In this document: positions 40,454 to 48,925 of the stretch, one piece after another | How positions within the stretch are numbered: the stretch's first letter is position 1 | How the letters are laid out: each line of letters starts with the position of its first letter | Assembly (NCBI GenBank): GCA_041481445.1 | Contig: JBGPBV010000022.1 | Location: 1-63,158, forward strand | From: AA29 sp041481445 | GTDB taxonomy: Bacteria > Acidobacteriota > Vicinamibacteria > Fen-336 | Direction of reading: 5' to 3' | DNA: 63,158 nt | The notes under the pieces: model-generated | Told to the model about the DNA's origin: nothing | Seen by the model: the letters and a program-made list of their open reading frames with translations, nothing else | Databases searched by the model: none | Translations under genes and position numbers: made by a program

Positions 40454-41273
40454 GGGCCCCTCCCGTCCGGCTCCAGCGCTCGAGGAGGTTGATCAGCACC
40501 AGCATCGTGAAGGACACGGCGAGCAGGACGACGGCGATGGCGGTGGCCTCGCCGTAGGCGTACTCCTGCAGGCGGGCCACGATCAGGACGGGCGCGATCT
40601 CCGTCTTGTAGGGCATGTTGCCGGACACGAACACCACCGACCCGTACTCGCCGAGCGAGCGCGCGAAGGCGAGCGCGAAGCCGGTGAGGAGGGCGGGATA
40701 GAGCGGGGGCAGGATCACGCGGAGGAAGGCCTGCCCGCGCGTGGCGCCCAGGGACGCCGCCGCCTCCTCCGCCTCCGCGTCGAGGTTCTCGAGCACGGGC
40801 TGCACGGTGCGGACCACGAAGGGCAAGCCGATGAAGACGAGGACGAGCACGATGGCCAGCCGGCTGTAGGCCCCCTGGATGCCGAGGGGCACGAGGTACC
40901 GTCCGAGCCAGCCCTTCTTGACGTAGAGGCTCGCGTACACGAGCCCGCCGACGGCGGTGGGCAGGGCCAGCGGCAGGTCGATCAGCGCGTCCATGAGCCG
41001 GCGCCCGGGGAATCGGTAGCGGACGAGCACCCAGGCGATGAGCAGGCCGAGGACCACGTTGACCGCCGCCGCCAGCAGCGAGCTCCCGAAGGTGAGGGCG
41101 TAGGCGGCCCGCGTCCGCTCCGTCCAGACCGCAGAGAAGAACTCCTCGAGGCTGAGCGAGGCCGCCTTCGACAGGCAGGCCAGGATCGGCAGCAGCACGA
41201 GCACGGTCAGGTAGAAGACGGTGTACCCGAGCGACAGCGAGAAGCCGGGCAGGACCCTGCGGCTCGCGCTCAT
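40446..41273 (-). CDS. cysT: Sulfate ABC transporter permease CysT (CysU)
   Basis: Predicted 275 residues, the normal length, with six transmembrane helices and the EAA loop AEEAAASLGATRGQAFLRVI. Motifs LALPTAVGGLVYASLY and RSLGEYGSVVFVSGN are CysT-specific in my experience. The start overlaps the stop of the binding-protein gene (ATGA). It forms the membrane channel with CysW. Confidence 0.9.
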   Translation of the reverse strand: MSASRRVLPGFSLSLGYTVFYLTVLVLLPILACLSKAASLSLEEFFSAVWTERTRAAYALTFGSSLLAAAVNVVLGLLIAWVLVRYRFPGRRLMDALIDLPLALPTAVGGLVYASLYVKKGWLGRYLVPLGIQGAYSRLAIVLVLVFIGLPFVVRTVQPVLENLDAEAEEAAASLGATRGQAFLRVILPPLYPALLTGFALAFARSLGEYGSVVFVSGNMPYKTEIAPVLIVARLQEYAYGEATAIAVVLLAVSFTMLVLINLLERWSRTGGAHA

Positions 41274-42283
41274 CGCGGCTTGTAGATCCGGTCGAACACC
41301 CCGCCCTCGGCGATGAGCTGCTTGTAGGCGTCGGGGAAGTCGAGCGCGATCTCCTTGATCGAGAAGAGGCGCAGGGCGGGGAAATCGGGGGCGTGCTTCG
41401 CGAGGACGGCCGCGCTGGCCGGCCGGTAGAAGTGGGCGGCGATGATCTCCTGGGCCGCGTCCGTGTAGAGGTACTTCAGGTAGGCCTCGGCCGCCGCCCG
41501 TGTCCTCTTCCGGTCGACGCTCGCGTCCACCACCGCGACGTGCGGCTCCGCGCGGATGCTGATCGGCGGATAGACGATGTCGAGGTCGCCCTTGGCCTCC
41601 TGGACCTCCAGACGGGCCTCGTTCTCCCAGGCCAGGTGGACGTCGCCGATCCCGCGCTGGACGAAGGTGGTCGTGGCGCCGCGCGCCCCGGAATCCAGGA
41701 CGGGCACCTGCCTGTAGAGCTTCGTGACGTAGTCGACGGCCTGCGCCCGCGACCCGCCGCGCAGGATCACGGACCCCCAGGCGCTGAAGAGGCTCAGGTA
41801 GCCGTTCCCGGAGGTCTTGGGGTTGGGCGTGATGATCTCCACCCCCGGCTTCACGAGGTCGGGCCAGTCCTTGATCCCCTTCGGGTTCCCCTTGCGGACC
41901 ACGAACACGATGGTCGACGTGTACGGGAGCGAGTTGTTGGGAAGCCGCTTGACCCAGTCACCGGTGATGAGCCCCTTCTGGGCGATCGCCTCGGTGTCGA
42001 TGTAGGACGCGAGAGTGACCACGTCCGCCTCCAGCCCGTCGATGACCGCCCGCGCCTGGGCGCTGGAGCCGCCGTGCGATTGCTTGATGACCAGGGTCAC
42101 GCCCTTGTCCTTCTTGTATTGGGCGATGAAGCTCGTGTCGAGGTCACGCCAGAGCTCGCGGGTCGGGTCGTAGGAGACGTTGAGCAGCTCGAGGGAGTCG
42201 GCCGCGCGCGCGGTCCCGCCGGCGGCGGCGAGAAGAGCGACGAGGGCGGCGCGGAACAGAGATGTCTTCATCGATGGCCTCAT
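41270..42283 (-). CDS. Periplasmic sulfate-binding protein
   Basis: Predicted 337 residues with a signal peptide (TSLFRAALVALLAAAGGTARAA). The mature protein opens SLELLNVSYDPTRELWRDL, the hallmark of Sbp/CysP, and has QSHGGSSAQARAVIDGLEAD and NPKTSGNGYLSLFSAWGS, which line the anion site. It delivers sulfate or thiosulfate to CysTWA. It starts 3 nt after the porin stop. I cannot separate Sbp from CysP by eye, so no symbol is given. Confidence 0.9.
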   Translation of the reverse strand: MRPSMKTSLFRAALVALLAAAGGTARAADSLELLNVSYDPTRELWRDLDTSFIAQYKKDKGVTLVIKQSHGGSSAQARAVIDGLEADVVTLASYIDTEAIAQKGLITGDWVKRLPNNSLPYTSTIVFVVRKGNPKGIKDWPDLVKPGVEIITPNPKTSGNGYLSLFSAWGSVILRGGSRAQAVDYVTKLYRQVPVLDSGARGATTTFVQRGIGDVHLAWENEARLEVQEAKGDLDIVYPPISIRAEPHVAVVDASVDRKRTRAAAEAYLKYLYTDAAQEIIAAHFYRPASAAVLAKHAPDFPALRLFSIKEIALDFPDAYKQLIAEGGVFDRIYKPR

Positions 42284-42286
42284 CCC

Positions 42287-43573
42287 CTAGAACGAGAGCT
42301 GCAGACGGGTGGCGACGCTCTTCTCGGCCGGGCGGTCGCCACCGGCGGCCGCTCCTCCCTTGAAGCTCGTCCGCTCGAAATCGAGCATGTACTTGAGATT
42401 GCTGTTCCAGATCCAGTTCAATCCCGCCCCCCAGCCGGTGGCCTGCCGGACCGACCGCGTGGGATCGGCGAACCCGGCGCTGAAGGTGGTGGTGTCGAGG
42501 GTGAGCCGATTGACGCGGGCCACGAGCTGGAGCGCGCCCCACTTGTGCGCCGACGGGACGAAGAAATTCTTGGGCTTCACGCTCGCGTAGGTCGCGTCCT
42601 CGCCGGTCACGAGCCAGGAGGCGGTCACCTCCCAGGCGGAGGCCTTCAGCGTCCCGGAGACGGTGGGTTTGCCGGTCTCGACCTTCTGCACGTCGTGATG
42701 GGCCTCGACGTACTCGGCGAGCAGGCCCACGGGACCCGAGTAGAACCACTCCTGCGGCGACCAGCGCCGGCGATCGCCGCTCGCGTTGACCGTGGCCGGG
42801 TAGGAGAAGACGCTCACCTGCCCGGCCGAGCTGTAGCCGCGAAGGGGCCCGTTGGCCGTGCCCGTGCTGCCGGCCGCCCCGAAGCCCAGGCCGCGGAGCG
42901 GCGAGCTGCCCCTGGTCCTCCAGGGCTGGAAGAAGACGCGGCCCACGAGGTCCTTGGCGTCGTTGGAGTCGAGGTCGAGGACACCGCCGTCGCTCACCCC
43001 GTCGAGCACCGCGACCTGATAGCTGAAGGCGCCCCCGCCCAGCTCGCCGTGCACCTGCACCCCGACGTCGCGGTTGGGGGCGACGAGGGTCGGCGCCGCG
43101 CGCTCGACGAACGTCAGGTTCTGGGCCGACTGCAGCCGCTCGAGGCCGAACGGGCTCTTCATCTTTCCCGCCCGCACGCGGAGCTTGTTCGTGAAGTGAA
43201 CGTCGAGGTAGGCGTCCTGGAGGACGGTGGTCCCGAGGCCGAAGTCGGGGTTCACGTAGAAATCGAAGTACCTGGCGACCGTGCCCTGCAGGATCGGGCG
43301 GACGCGCCGGAGCAGGAACTGGTTCGTCAAGAGGTTCTGCTCATCGGAAAGCGCGAAGCGGCCGTCGACCTGCACGAGGCCGGTGAACCGCAACACGAAG
43401 TCGCCCGTCTCCGATTGCAGGGTGAAGCCGTTCTTGTAGCCGGCCACGAACGGCGGGCGCGGGAACGGCGAGGGAGACGGGGACGGGACCGGGGACGGCG
43501 GCGTCTCCTGCGCACGCAGGGCGGAAACGGCCAGAACGACCAGGGCGGCCAGGGCCCAGGGCACGGCTCTCAT
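42287..43573 (-). CDS. OprP/OprO-family anion porin
   Basis: Predicted 428 residues: signal peptide (VPWALAALVVLAVSALRAQ), a Pro/Ser linker (SPVPSPSPSPFPRPP), then a 16-strand-type barrel with GYKNGFTLQSETGDFVLRF at its start, RVRAGKMKSPFGLERLQS and the C-terminal signature ending RLQLSF (terminal Phe for assembly). This family makes phosphate or pyrophosphate-selective channels; inside the sulfate operon it probably passes sulfate across the outer membrane. It shows that the host is diderm. Confidence 0.85.
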   Translation of the reverse strand: MRAVPWALAALVVLAVSALRAQETPPSPVPSPSPSPFPRPPFVAGYKNGFTLQSETGDFVLRFTGLVQVDGRFALSDEQNLLTNQFLLRRVRPILQGTVARYFDFYVNPDFGLGTTVLQDAYLDVHFTNKLRVRAGKMKSPFGLERLQSAQNLTFVERAAPTLVAPNRDVGVQVHGELGGGAFSYQVAVLDGVSDGGVLDLDSNDAKDLVGRVFFQPWRTRGSSPLRGLGFGAAGSTGTANGPLRGYSSAGQVSVFSYPATVNASGDRRRWSPQEWFYSGPVGLLAEYVEAHHDVQKVETGKPTVSGTLKASAWEVTASWLVTGEDATYASVKPKNFFVPSAHKWGALQLVARVNRLTLDTTTFSAGFADPTRSVRQATGWGAGLNWIWNSNLKYMLDFERTSFKGGAAAGGDRPAEKSVATRLQLSF

Positions 43574-43639
43574 TGGGATGTCTCCTCGAGGATGGCGCGG
43601 CGCCGCCGTCGGTGTGGTGGGCGCGGCCGGAGCTGAGGG

Positions 43640-43831
43640 TCATTCCCGCCCCCGTGTGTCGGGTCGGCGGCGGCCCGCCTCGTCGAAGCGGACCTTCGCG
43701 CGCGTCTCGATCTGGACCACGCGCCCGTCGTGGACGACGATCTCGATGGAGCCGAAGCGGAGCGCCCGCACGGCCTCGAGCACCTCCCTCTCCCACCCGG
43801 CCTCGCTCCGTGGGGCTGCGATCTGTGTCAT
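43640..43831 (-). CDS. YezD-family small protein (DUF2292)
   Basis: Predicted 63 residues starting MTQIAAPRSEAG. The family core is LRFGSIEIVVHDGRVVQIET followed by AKVRF, present here at residues about 28-53. YezD proteins are small and often lie in sulfur-assimilation operons; their function is not known. First gene of the sulfate operon, 66 nt upstream of the porin gene, just downstream of the Rrf2-type site at 43839. The ribosome binding site is weak (the leader is A/T-rich). Confidence 0.75.
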   Translation of the reverse strand: MTQIAAPRSEAGWEREVLEAVRALRFGSIEIVVHDGRVVQIETRAKVRFDEAGRRRPDTRGRE

Positions 43832-43838
43832 ATTAACA

Positions 43839-43865
43839 CTACCGAAATAATAGACATTAAGGCAC
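43839..43865 (-). promoter_or_regulatory. Predicted Rrf2 operator overlapping the sulfate-operon promoter
   Basis: CTACCGAAATAATAG followed by GACATTAAGGCAC (plus-strand reading) shares its spacing and 10 of 15 core bases, plus AATAGAC and GCAC, with the palindrome in front of the Rrf2 gene. Read on the minus strand it contains TATTAT as a -10. Confidence 0.55.
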
Positions 43866-43871
43866 TGGGCC

Positions 43872-44327
43872 TCAGCGCTTCCCCGCCCGCTCCGCCCCCC
43901 GCTCGCCCAGGATCCGGTGGTTGCGCTGGAGGACGTCGGCCAGGGTCGTGTGGTCGAGGATCTCCGCCGCCGCGTTGCGCACGTCGAGGAAGAGGTCGAA
44001 GAGGCCGGCGTGCCGCGGCTCCGTGCGCACACGGTGGGCCAGCTCCACGGCGTCGCCGAAGGGGGCCAGGGGGCCGTCCATGGTCCGGACGACCTCGCCC
44101 ACCAGGATCTCTCCGGGCGGGCGGCGCAGCCGGTAGCCGCCCTCGCGGCCGCGCTGGCTCGCCACCATCCGCGCGTTCTTGAGCGTCACCAGGATCCCCT
44201 CCAGGAACTTCTCGGGGATCGCCTCCTCCTCCGCGATCTCGTGGATCTTCACCAGGCCCCGGTCGTGCGCCTCCGCCAGGTGGAGCAGCGCTTTGAGGGC
44301 GTAGAGACCGCGATGCGATATCTTCAT
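43872..44327 (-). CDS. Rrf2-family transcriptional regulator (CymR-like)
   Basis: Predicted 151 residues. Winged helix-turn-helix 1-80 (ISHRGLYALKALLHLAEAHD, IAEEEAIPEKFLEGILVTLK, REGGYRLRRPPGEILVGEVV), then a dimerisation helix. It lacks the three clustered Cys of IscR/NsrR, so it is not an Fe-S sensor; it resembles CymR-type regulators of sulfur metabolism. It lies directly upstream of and on the same strand as the sulfate operon. A palindrome in its own promoter suggests autoregulation. Confidence 0.85.
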   Translation of the reverse strand: MKISHRGLYALKALLHLAEAHDRGLVKIHEIAEEEAIPEKFLEGILVTLKNARMVASQRGREGGYRLRRPPGEILVGEVVRTMDGPLAPFGDAVELAHRVRTEPRHAGLFDLFLDVRNAAAEILDHTTLADVLQRNHRILGERGAERAGKR

Positions 44328-44330
44328 TGC

Positions 44331-44373
44331 CTATAGAGTCAATAGACTAATGCACGACGGGCGGCCGTGTCAA
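44331..44373 (-). promoter_or_regulatory. Promoter and palindromic operator of the Rrf2 gene
   Basis: Minus strand: TTGACA (44368-44373), 18 nt, TAGTCT, then the palindrome CTATTGACTCTATAG (44331-44345; 6 of 7 arm bases pair) covering the expected transcription start, 3 nt before the start codon. A bound regulator there would block its own gene. Confidence 0.6.
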
Positions 44374-44381
44374 GCCCCGCC

Positions 44382-45497
44382 CTAGAAGTCGTCCATCCAG
44401 GCCGCGGTGCCCTTGTCCCAGGCGCTCTTCTGCCAGTTGTCGCGCCCGCGCGGCACGTAGCGCCACTCGGGCAGCGGCTGGAGGAGGTAGGCGGACAGGG
44501 CCCGCGCGTACGGCTCGTACATCCGCCGCAGGTCGGCCAGGCGCGCGTCCGTCTCCGGCGCTCGCGACAGGCGCAGGCCGCCCGCCTCCAGCTCCCTTCT
44601 CAGCTCCGCCAGGGCCGCCGGGGGCAGGCGGTCGGCGGGTCCGGCCTCGGGCGGGGTGCCGAAGACCTGCGCGAGGTCGACCAGGGCGTGGCGGGCGTTG
44701 GCGAAGGTCAGACGCGCCTGGCGGGCGACCGGACCCTCCGCCCCCGTGACCAGGAGCGCGCAGGCGTCGAGGATGGTGGTGAGGGCGCCGATCCACGACT
44801 CGTTGCTGTGCTGGGAGCGGAAGTAGGCGAGCATCGGGTACGACAGGTGCGTCTCGAGCAGCTCCGCCGCCCAGTGCTCCCATTCGTGCAGCACGCCCGC
44901 CAGGGCCTCGCGGCCGTCCTCGCCGCCGTGGCGCCGCAGCAGCTCGGCCGCGCTGGGCGGCGACCCCGCGCGGGCGTCCAGGAGGGTGATGGCGGTCTCG
45001 CGCCGCGAGAAGGCCTGGTAGATGACCGGGAAGTAGCCGATCACGAGGGCGAGGAAGGCGAAGCCCATCCCCGCCTCCACGTTCGTGATGGCTCGCGAGC
45101 GCCAGGCCACCGGCTGCACGTCGCCGAGGCCGAGGGTGAAGAACGTGCTCCCGCTCATGTAGAAGTCGAGGCGGAGGCCCGGGGGCACACCGTCGAGGCG
45201 CACCGCCGATCCCGCGGCGTAGTGCAGCAGCGCGAAGGCGGTGACGAGCCCGACCGCCCACAGCGCGAGCAGCAGGACGAGGGACAGGGGGCCGTAGTAG
45301 CTCAGGAAGGCCTCTCGCCGGCTGGCCCTCCGGACGAGCGAGGCCATGGCGGCGAAAGGGTGCCAGGTGGCGCGATAGAATGCCGTAGTGAGGCGAAGAC
45401 GCCGGTTGACGCGCCGGGGCAGCACCACCGTCTCGAACGCGTCCCACAGGACGGCGGCCAGGAGGAGGGCGCCGCCCACCGCGGCGAGCCCCCTCAT
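44382..45497 (-). CDS. Two-TM potassium-channel-domain protein
   Basis: Predicted 371 residues. An N-terminal hydrophobic helix (VGGALLLAAVLWDAFETVVLP), then a helix (LSLVLLLALWAVGLVTAFALL), a pore loop with filter STFFTLGLGDVQP (TLGLGD in place of the canonical TVGYGD) and a following helix (AGMGFAFLALVIGYFPVI). The C-terminal half (about 190-371) is soluble, helical and of unknown type. The Tyr-to-Leu change in the filter may alter selectivity. It stands alone upstream of the Rrf2 gene on the same strand, 54 nt apart. Confidence 0.8.
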   Translation of the reverse strand: MRGLAAVGGALLLAAVLWDAFETVVLPRRVNRRLRLTTAFYRATWHPFAAMASLVRRASRREAFLSYYGPLSLVLLLALWAVGLVTAFALLHYAAGSAVRLDGVPPGLRLDFYMSGSTFFTLGLGDVQPVAWRSRAITNVEAGMGFAFLALVIGYFPVIYQAFSRRETAITLLDARAGSPPSAAELLRRHGGEDGREALAGVLHEWEHWAAELLETHLSYPMLAYFRSQHSNESWIGALTTILDACALLVTGAEGPVARQARLTFANARHALVDLAQVFGTPPEAGPADRLPPAALAELRRELEAGGLRLSRAPETDARLADLRRMYEPYARALSAYLLQPLPEWRYVPRGRDNWQKSAWDKGTAAWMDDF

Positions 45498-45741
45498 GCG
45501 CGCGCGTCCGGACCGCGGTCAGGGTTGAGCATCGGACCCGGGCTAGACTATCAGGTCCGAGGCGCGATCACGGCTTTTTACGTTCTTAACGCGCAGTTAG
45601 CCGTCGCTTGACACCGTCCCGAGAGGCGTGCTCACCATCGGGGACGCTCTGTGTGCTTGCTGGTGGACAGCGCGCGCGGCCCGTCGCCGGTCCCGCCGAC
45701 CGGCAGGCGCGGAACACACCGAAAACGCGCTCGTGGGCGGA

Positions 45742-45757
45742 TGGCCCGTCCCTTGCT
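45742..45757 (+). promoter_or_regulatory. Sigma54 promoter for the zincin-propeller-barrel gene
   Basis: TGGCCCGTCCCTTGCT: GG at 45743-45744, 10 nt, GC at 45755-45756. Transcription would start near 45768, leaving a 15-nt leader that is just the ribosome binding site GAGGAGG. The rest of the 285-nt gap (45498-45741) holds an A/T-rich patch near 45571-45590 and no gene that I can see. Confidence 0.7.
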
Positions 45758-45782
45758 TGAACCGCGGTGTCCGAGGAGGATC

Positions 45783-48700
45783 ATGCGACCGACCGCACGC
45801 CTCATTCTTCCCTTCATCCCCGTCCTCGTACTCGCTCTCACCCCGCCGGCCCAGGCCCAATATTTCGGCCGCAACGCCGTGCAGTGGGAGCACCTCAAGT
45901 TCGAGGTCCTCAAGACCCAGCATTTCGACATCTACTACTACCCGCAAGAGCGGCTGGCGGCGGAGCAGGTCGGGCGGATGTCCGAGCGGTGGTACACCCG
46001 CCTGAGCACCCTGCTCCGCCACCAGATGACCGACCGCCAGCCGGTGGTCCTCTACGCGAGCAGCTCGCACTTCCAGCAGACCAATACCCTCGGAAGCGCC
46101 CCCGGAGAGGGCACGGGCGGGGTCACCGAGGCCTTCAAGCGCCGCGTCGTCCTCCCCGTGGGCGTGTCCCTGGCCGAGACCGACCACGTGCTCGGCCACG
46201 AGCTGGTGCACGCCTTCCAGTACTCGATGACCGGCCAGGGGAAGATGTCGGAGACGAACTACCCTTCCGCCCTGCGCATGCCGCTGTGGTTCATCGAGGG
46301 CATGGCCGAATACCTCTCCCTGGGACCGGTGGACCCTCACACCGCGATGTGGCTGCGCGACGCCGCCCGCCGCGAGAAGGGGCTGCCCACCATCCGCCAG
46401 CTCGACGACAGCGCGAAGTACTTCCCCTACCGCTACGGCCAGGCCCTCTGGGCCTACCTGGCCCAGCGCTACGGCGACGAGGTGTTCGCGCGCATGCTGC
46501 GCGGCATCCGGCCCAATGCCAACGACGCGGAGGAGGTCATCAAGATCGTCCTCCACGCCGACCCCGAACAGCTCTCGAAGGACTGGCACGCCGCCATCAA
46601 GGCGGACTATGCCCTGACCGCCGCCCACAAGAAGGACGCCGACGACTACGGCCCGGCCCTGGTCACGGAGAAGGGGCAGGGCGGACGGCTCAACGTGGGG
46701 CCGGAGTTGAGCCCGGACGGGGAGCACCTGGCCTTCCTCTCCGAGCGTGACCTGTTCTCGGTCGAGCTGTTCCTCCAGGACACGCGTACCGGCAACGTGA
46801 CCAAGCAGCTCTCGCGGACGGTGACGGACCCCCACCTGGAGAGCATCCAGTTCATCAACTCCGCCGGCTCCTTCGACCGCGAGGGGAAGCGCTTCGCCCT
46901 GGGGGCGCTGGTGAAGGGGCGGGCCGCCCTCGTCGTCATGAACGGCATCAAGGGGGGCAAGCAGGCGGAGATCTCCTTCCCGGAACTGGGTGAGATCGAC
47001 ACCCCGAACTTCTCGCCCGACGGCAAGCGGATCGTCTTCTCCGCCCTGTCCGGCGGCTTCAGCGACCTGTTCGTGTACGACTTCGACAGCAAGGCCACGC
47101 GCCGCCTGACCGAGGACTCCTACGCCGACCTGCAGCCGGTGTGGTCACCCGACGGGAAGCAGATCGCGTTCGTGACCGACCGCTTCTCCACGAACCTCGA
47201 GGCCCTGGATGCCGGCAACTACCGCCTGGCCCTGATCGACGTTGAAAGCGCCCAGATCAGCCAGGTCGGTCCCTTCCAGACGGGCAAGAACATCGATCCC
47301 CAGTGGACGTCGGACGGCCACGGCCTGTACTTCATCTCCGACCACACCGGGATCTCGAACATCTATCGCGTGGACCTCGTCTCCCACGACATCTTCCAGG
47401 TCACGGACCTGATCAGCGGCGTCAGCGGGATCACCGCGCTGAGCCCCGCCCTCACCGTGGCCACGGGCACCGGCCGGCTCGCCTACAGCGTCTACGACGA
47501 GGACCGCTACGAGATCTACTCCATCGACGACCGCGAGCGCCAGGCGGGCTGGCGCGTGCTCCTCGAGCCGACGGAGAACGCCGCCGTCATCCCCGGGGGC
47601 AAGGACGCGGGCGCGGTGGTGGACGCGCAGAAGGATCCGGCCAAGGGCCTGGCCGACGCCAGCCGCTTCGCGCACACCCCGTACAAGGCGAAGTTCGGCC
47701 TCGACTACATCGGCCAGCCCTACCTCTCGGGAGGCGCGGACCGCTACGGGGCCTTCTTCGGGGGCGGCATCTCGATGTCGTTCTCGGACATGCTCGGCAA
47801 CCACTCGCTCGGCACCTGGTTCCAGATCGACCACTCGTCGGGGTTCACCGACGTGGCCGGAATGGTGACCTACATGAACCGCTCGCGCCGCTTCAACTGG
47901 GGCGTCCAGGTCGACTGGGTCCCCTACGTGACGGGCGGGTTCACGAACGGATACTCGACCGCGAACGGCCAGCCGATCTACTTCGAGCAGACGACCCTCT
48001 ACCGGGAGATCAACCGCGGCGTCAGCCTCCAGGGCATCTACCCGCTGGACTCGACCCTGCGGCTGGAGGTCGGCACCGGCTATCGCAACATCGGGTTCGA
48101 CACGCGGGTCTTCACCCAGGGGTACTCGCTCCAGACCGGGCAGCAGGTCCTCGACGACCGGAGCTCGGACACGACCACCCCCGGCGTGAGCCTCTTCGAG
48201 AGCACGGCCGCGGTCGTGAAGGACACCTCGGTGTTCGGGGCTACCAGCCCGGTCATGGGCCAGCGCTTCCGGCTGGAGGCGAGCCCCGTCCTCGGTACCA
48301 TCAACTACACCGGCATACTCGCCGACTACCGCCATTACGTGATGCCGGTGCGGCCGGTGACGATCGCCGGCCGGATAATGCACTTCGGCCGCTACGGCTC
48401 GGGCGGCGAGGACCCGCGGCTCTACCCGCTCTACGTCGGCTACCCGGACCTCGTGCGCGGCTACGACACGGGCTCGTTCACCGCCTCCGAATGCGGAGTG
48501 CAGACGAACGGGAGCTGCCCGGTCTTCGACCGCATGCTCGGCAGCCGGCTGCTGGTGGGCAACCTCGAGGTGCGCGCGCCCCTGCTCGGCCTCTTCGGGA
48601 AGCGCAACCTCTACGGGCCGATCCCGATCGAGATCGGCGCCTTCTTCGACGCGGGCGTGGCCTGGGACAGCCTGTCCAAGCCGGCGCTGTTCGGCGGCAC

Positions 48701-48842
48701 CCGGGAGATGGTCAAGAGCACGGGCGCCACCGCGCGCGTGAACGTCTTCGGCATCGCCGTCTTCCAGATCGACTGGGTGAAGCCCCTGGACCGCCCGGGC
48801 AAGTCGCCCTTCTTCGAGTTCAACCTGCTGGCCGGGTTCTAG
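45783..48842 (+). CDS. Exported zincin metallopeptidase, beta-propeller and BamA-like barrel fusion
   Basis: Predicted 1019 residues; GAGGAGG precedes the ATG at 45783. Signal peptide 1-25 (LILPFIPVLVLALTPPAQAQ); peptidase-MA-like domain about 30-290 with HELVH at 139-143 and the downstream Glu in WFIEGMAEYL; TolB-type propeller about 300-620 (LSPDGEHLAFLSE, FSPDGKRIVFS, WSPDGKQIAF); then a barrel about 640-1019 of Omp85 C-terminal type, with strands such as LRLEVGTGYRNIGFD and the terminal FFEFNLLAGF. The product should sit in the outer membrane with its protease and propeller on one face. Sigma54 control ties it to the envelope regulon. Confidence 0.85.
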   Translation: MRPTARLILPFIPVLVLALTPPAQAQYFGRNAVQWEHLKFEVLKTQHFDIYYYPQERLAAEQVGRMSERWYTRLSTLLRHQMTDRQPVVLYASSSHFQQTNTLGSAPGEGTGGVTEAFKRRVVLPVGVSLAETDHVLGHELVHAFQYSMTGQGKMSETNYPSALRMPLWFIEGMAEYLSLGPVDPHTAMWLRDAARREKGLPTIRQLDDSAKYFPYRYGQALWAYLAQRYGDEVFARMLRGIRPNANDAEEVIKIVLHADPEQLSKDWHAAIKADYALTAAHKKDADDYGPALVTEKGQGGRLNVGPELSPDGEHLAFLSERDLFSVELFLQDTRTGNVTKQLSRTVTDPHLESIQFINSAGSFDREGKRFALGALVKGRAALVVMNGIKGGKQAEISFPELGEIDTPNFSPDGKRIVFSALSGGFSDLFVYDFDSKATRRLTEDSYADLQPVWSPDGKQIAFVTDRFSTNLEALDAGNYRLALIDVESAQISQVGPFQTGKNIDPQWTSDGHGLYFISDHTGISNIYRVDLVSHDIFQVTDLISGVSGITALSPALTVATGTGRLAYSVYDEDRYEIYSIDDRERQAGWRVLLEPTENAAVIPGGKDAGAVVDAQKDPAKGLADASRFAHTPYKAKFGLDYIGQPYLSGGADRYGAFFGGGISMSFSDMLGNHSLGTWFQIDHSSGFTDVAGMVTYMNRSRRFNWGVQVDWVPYVTGGFTNGYSTANGQPIYFEQTTLYREINRGVSLQGIYPLDSTLRLEVGTGYRNIGFDTRVFTQGYSLQTGQQVLDDRSSDTTTPGVSLFESTAAVVKDTSVFGATSPVMGQRFRLEASPVLGTINYTGILADYRHYVMPVRPVTIAGRIMHFGRYGSGGEDPRLYPLYVGYPDLVRGYDTGSFTASECGVQTNGSCPVFDRMLGSRLLVGNLEVRAPLLGLFGKRNLYGPIPIEIGAFFDAGVAWDSLSKPALFGGTREMVKSTGATARVNVFGIAVFQIDWVKPLDRPGKSPFFEFNLLAGF

Positions 48843-48925
48843 CAGGGCGCTTCCGGGCCTCGTGTTAGTCTGAGGGCCTGCATCGTGACGTTCGCGGACG
48901 GATTGCGAGCGTCGATGGAGGCCCC

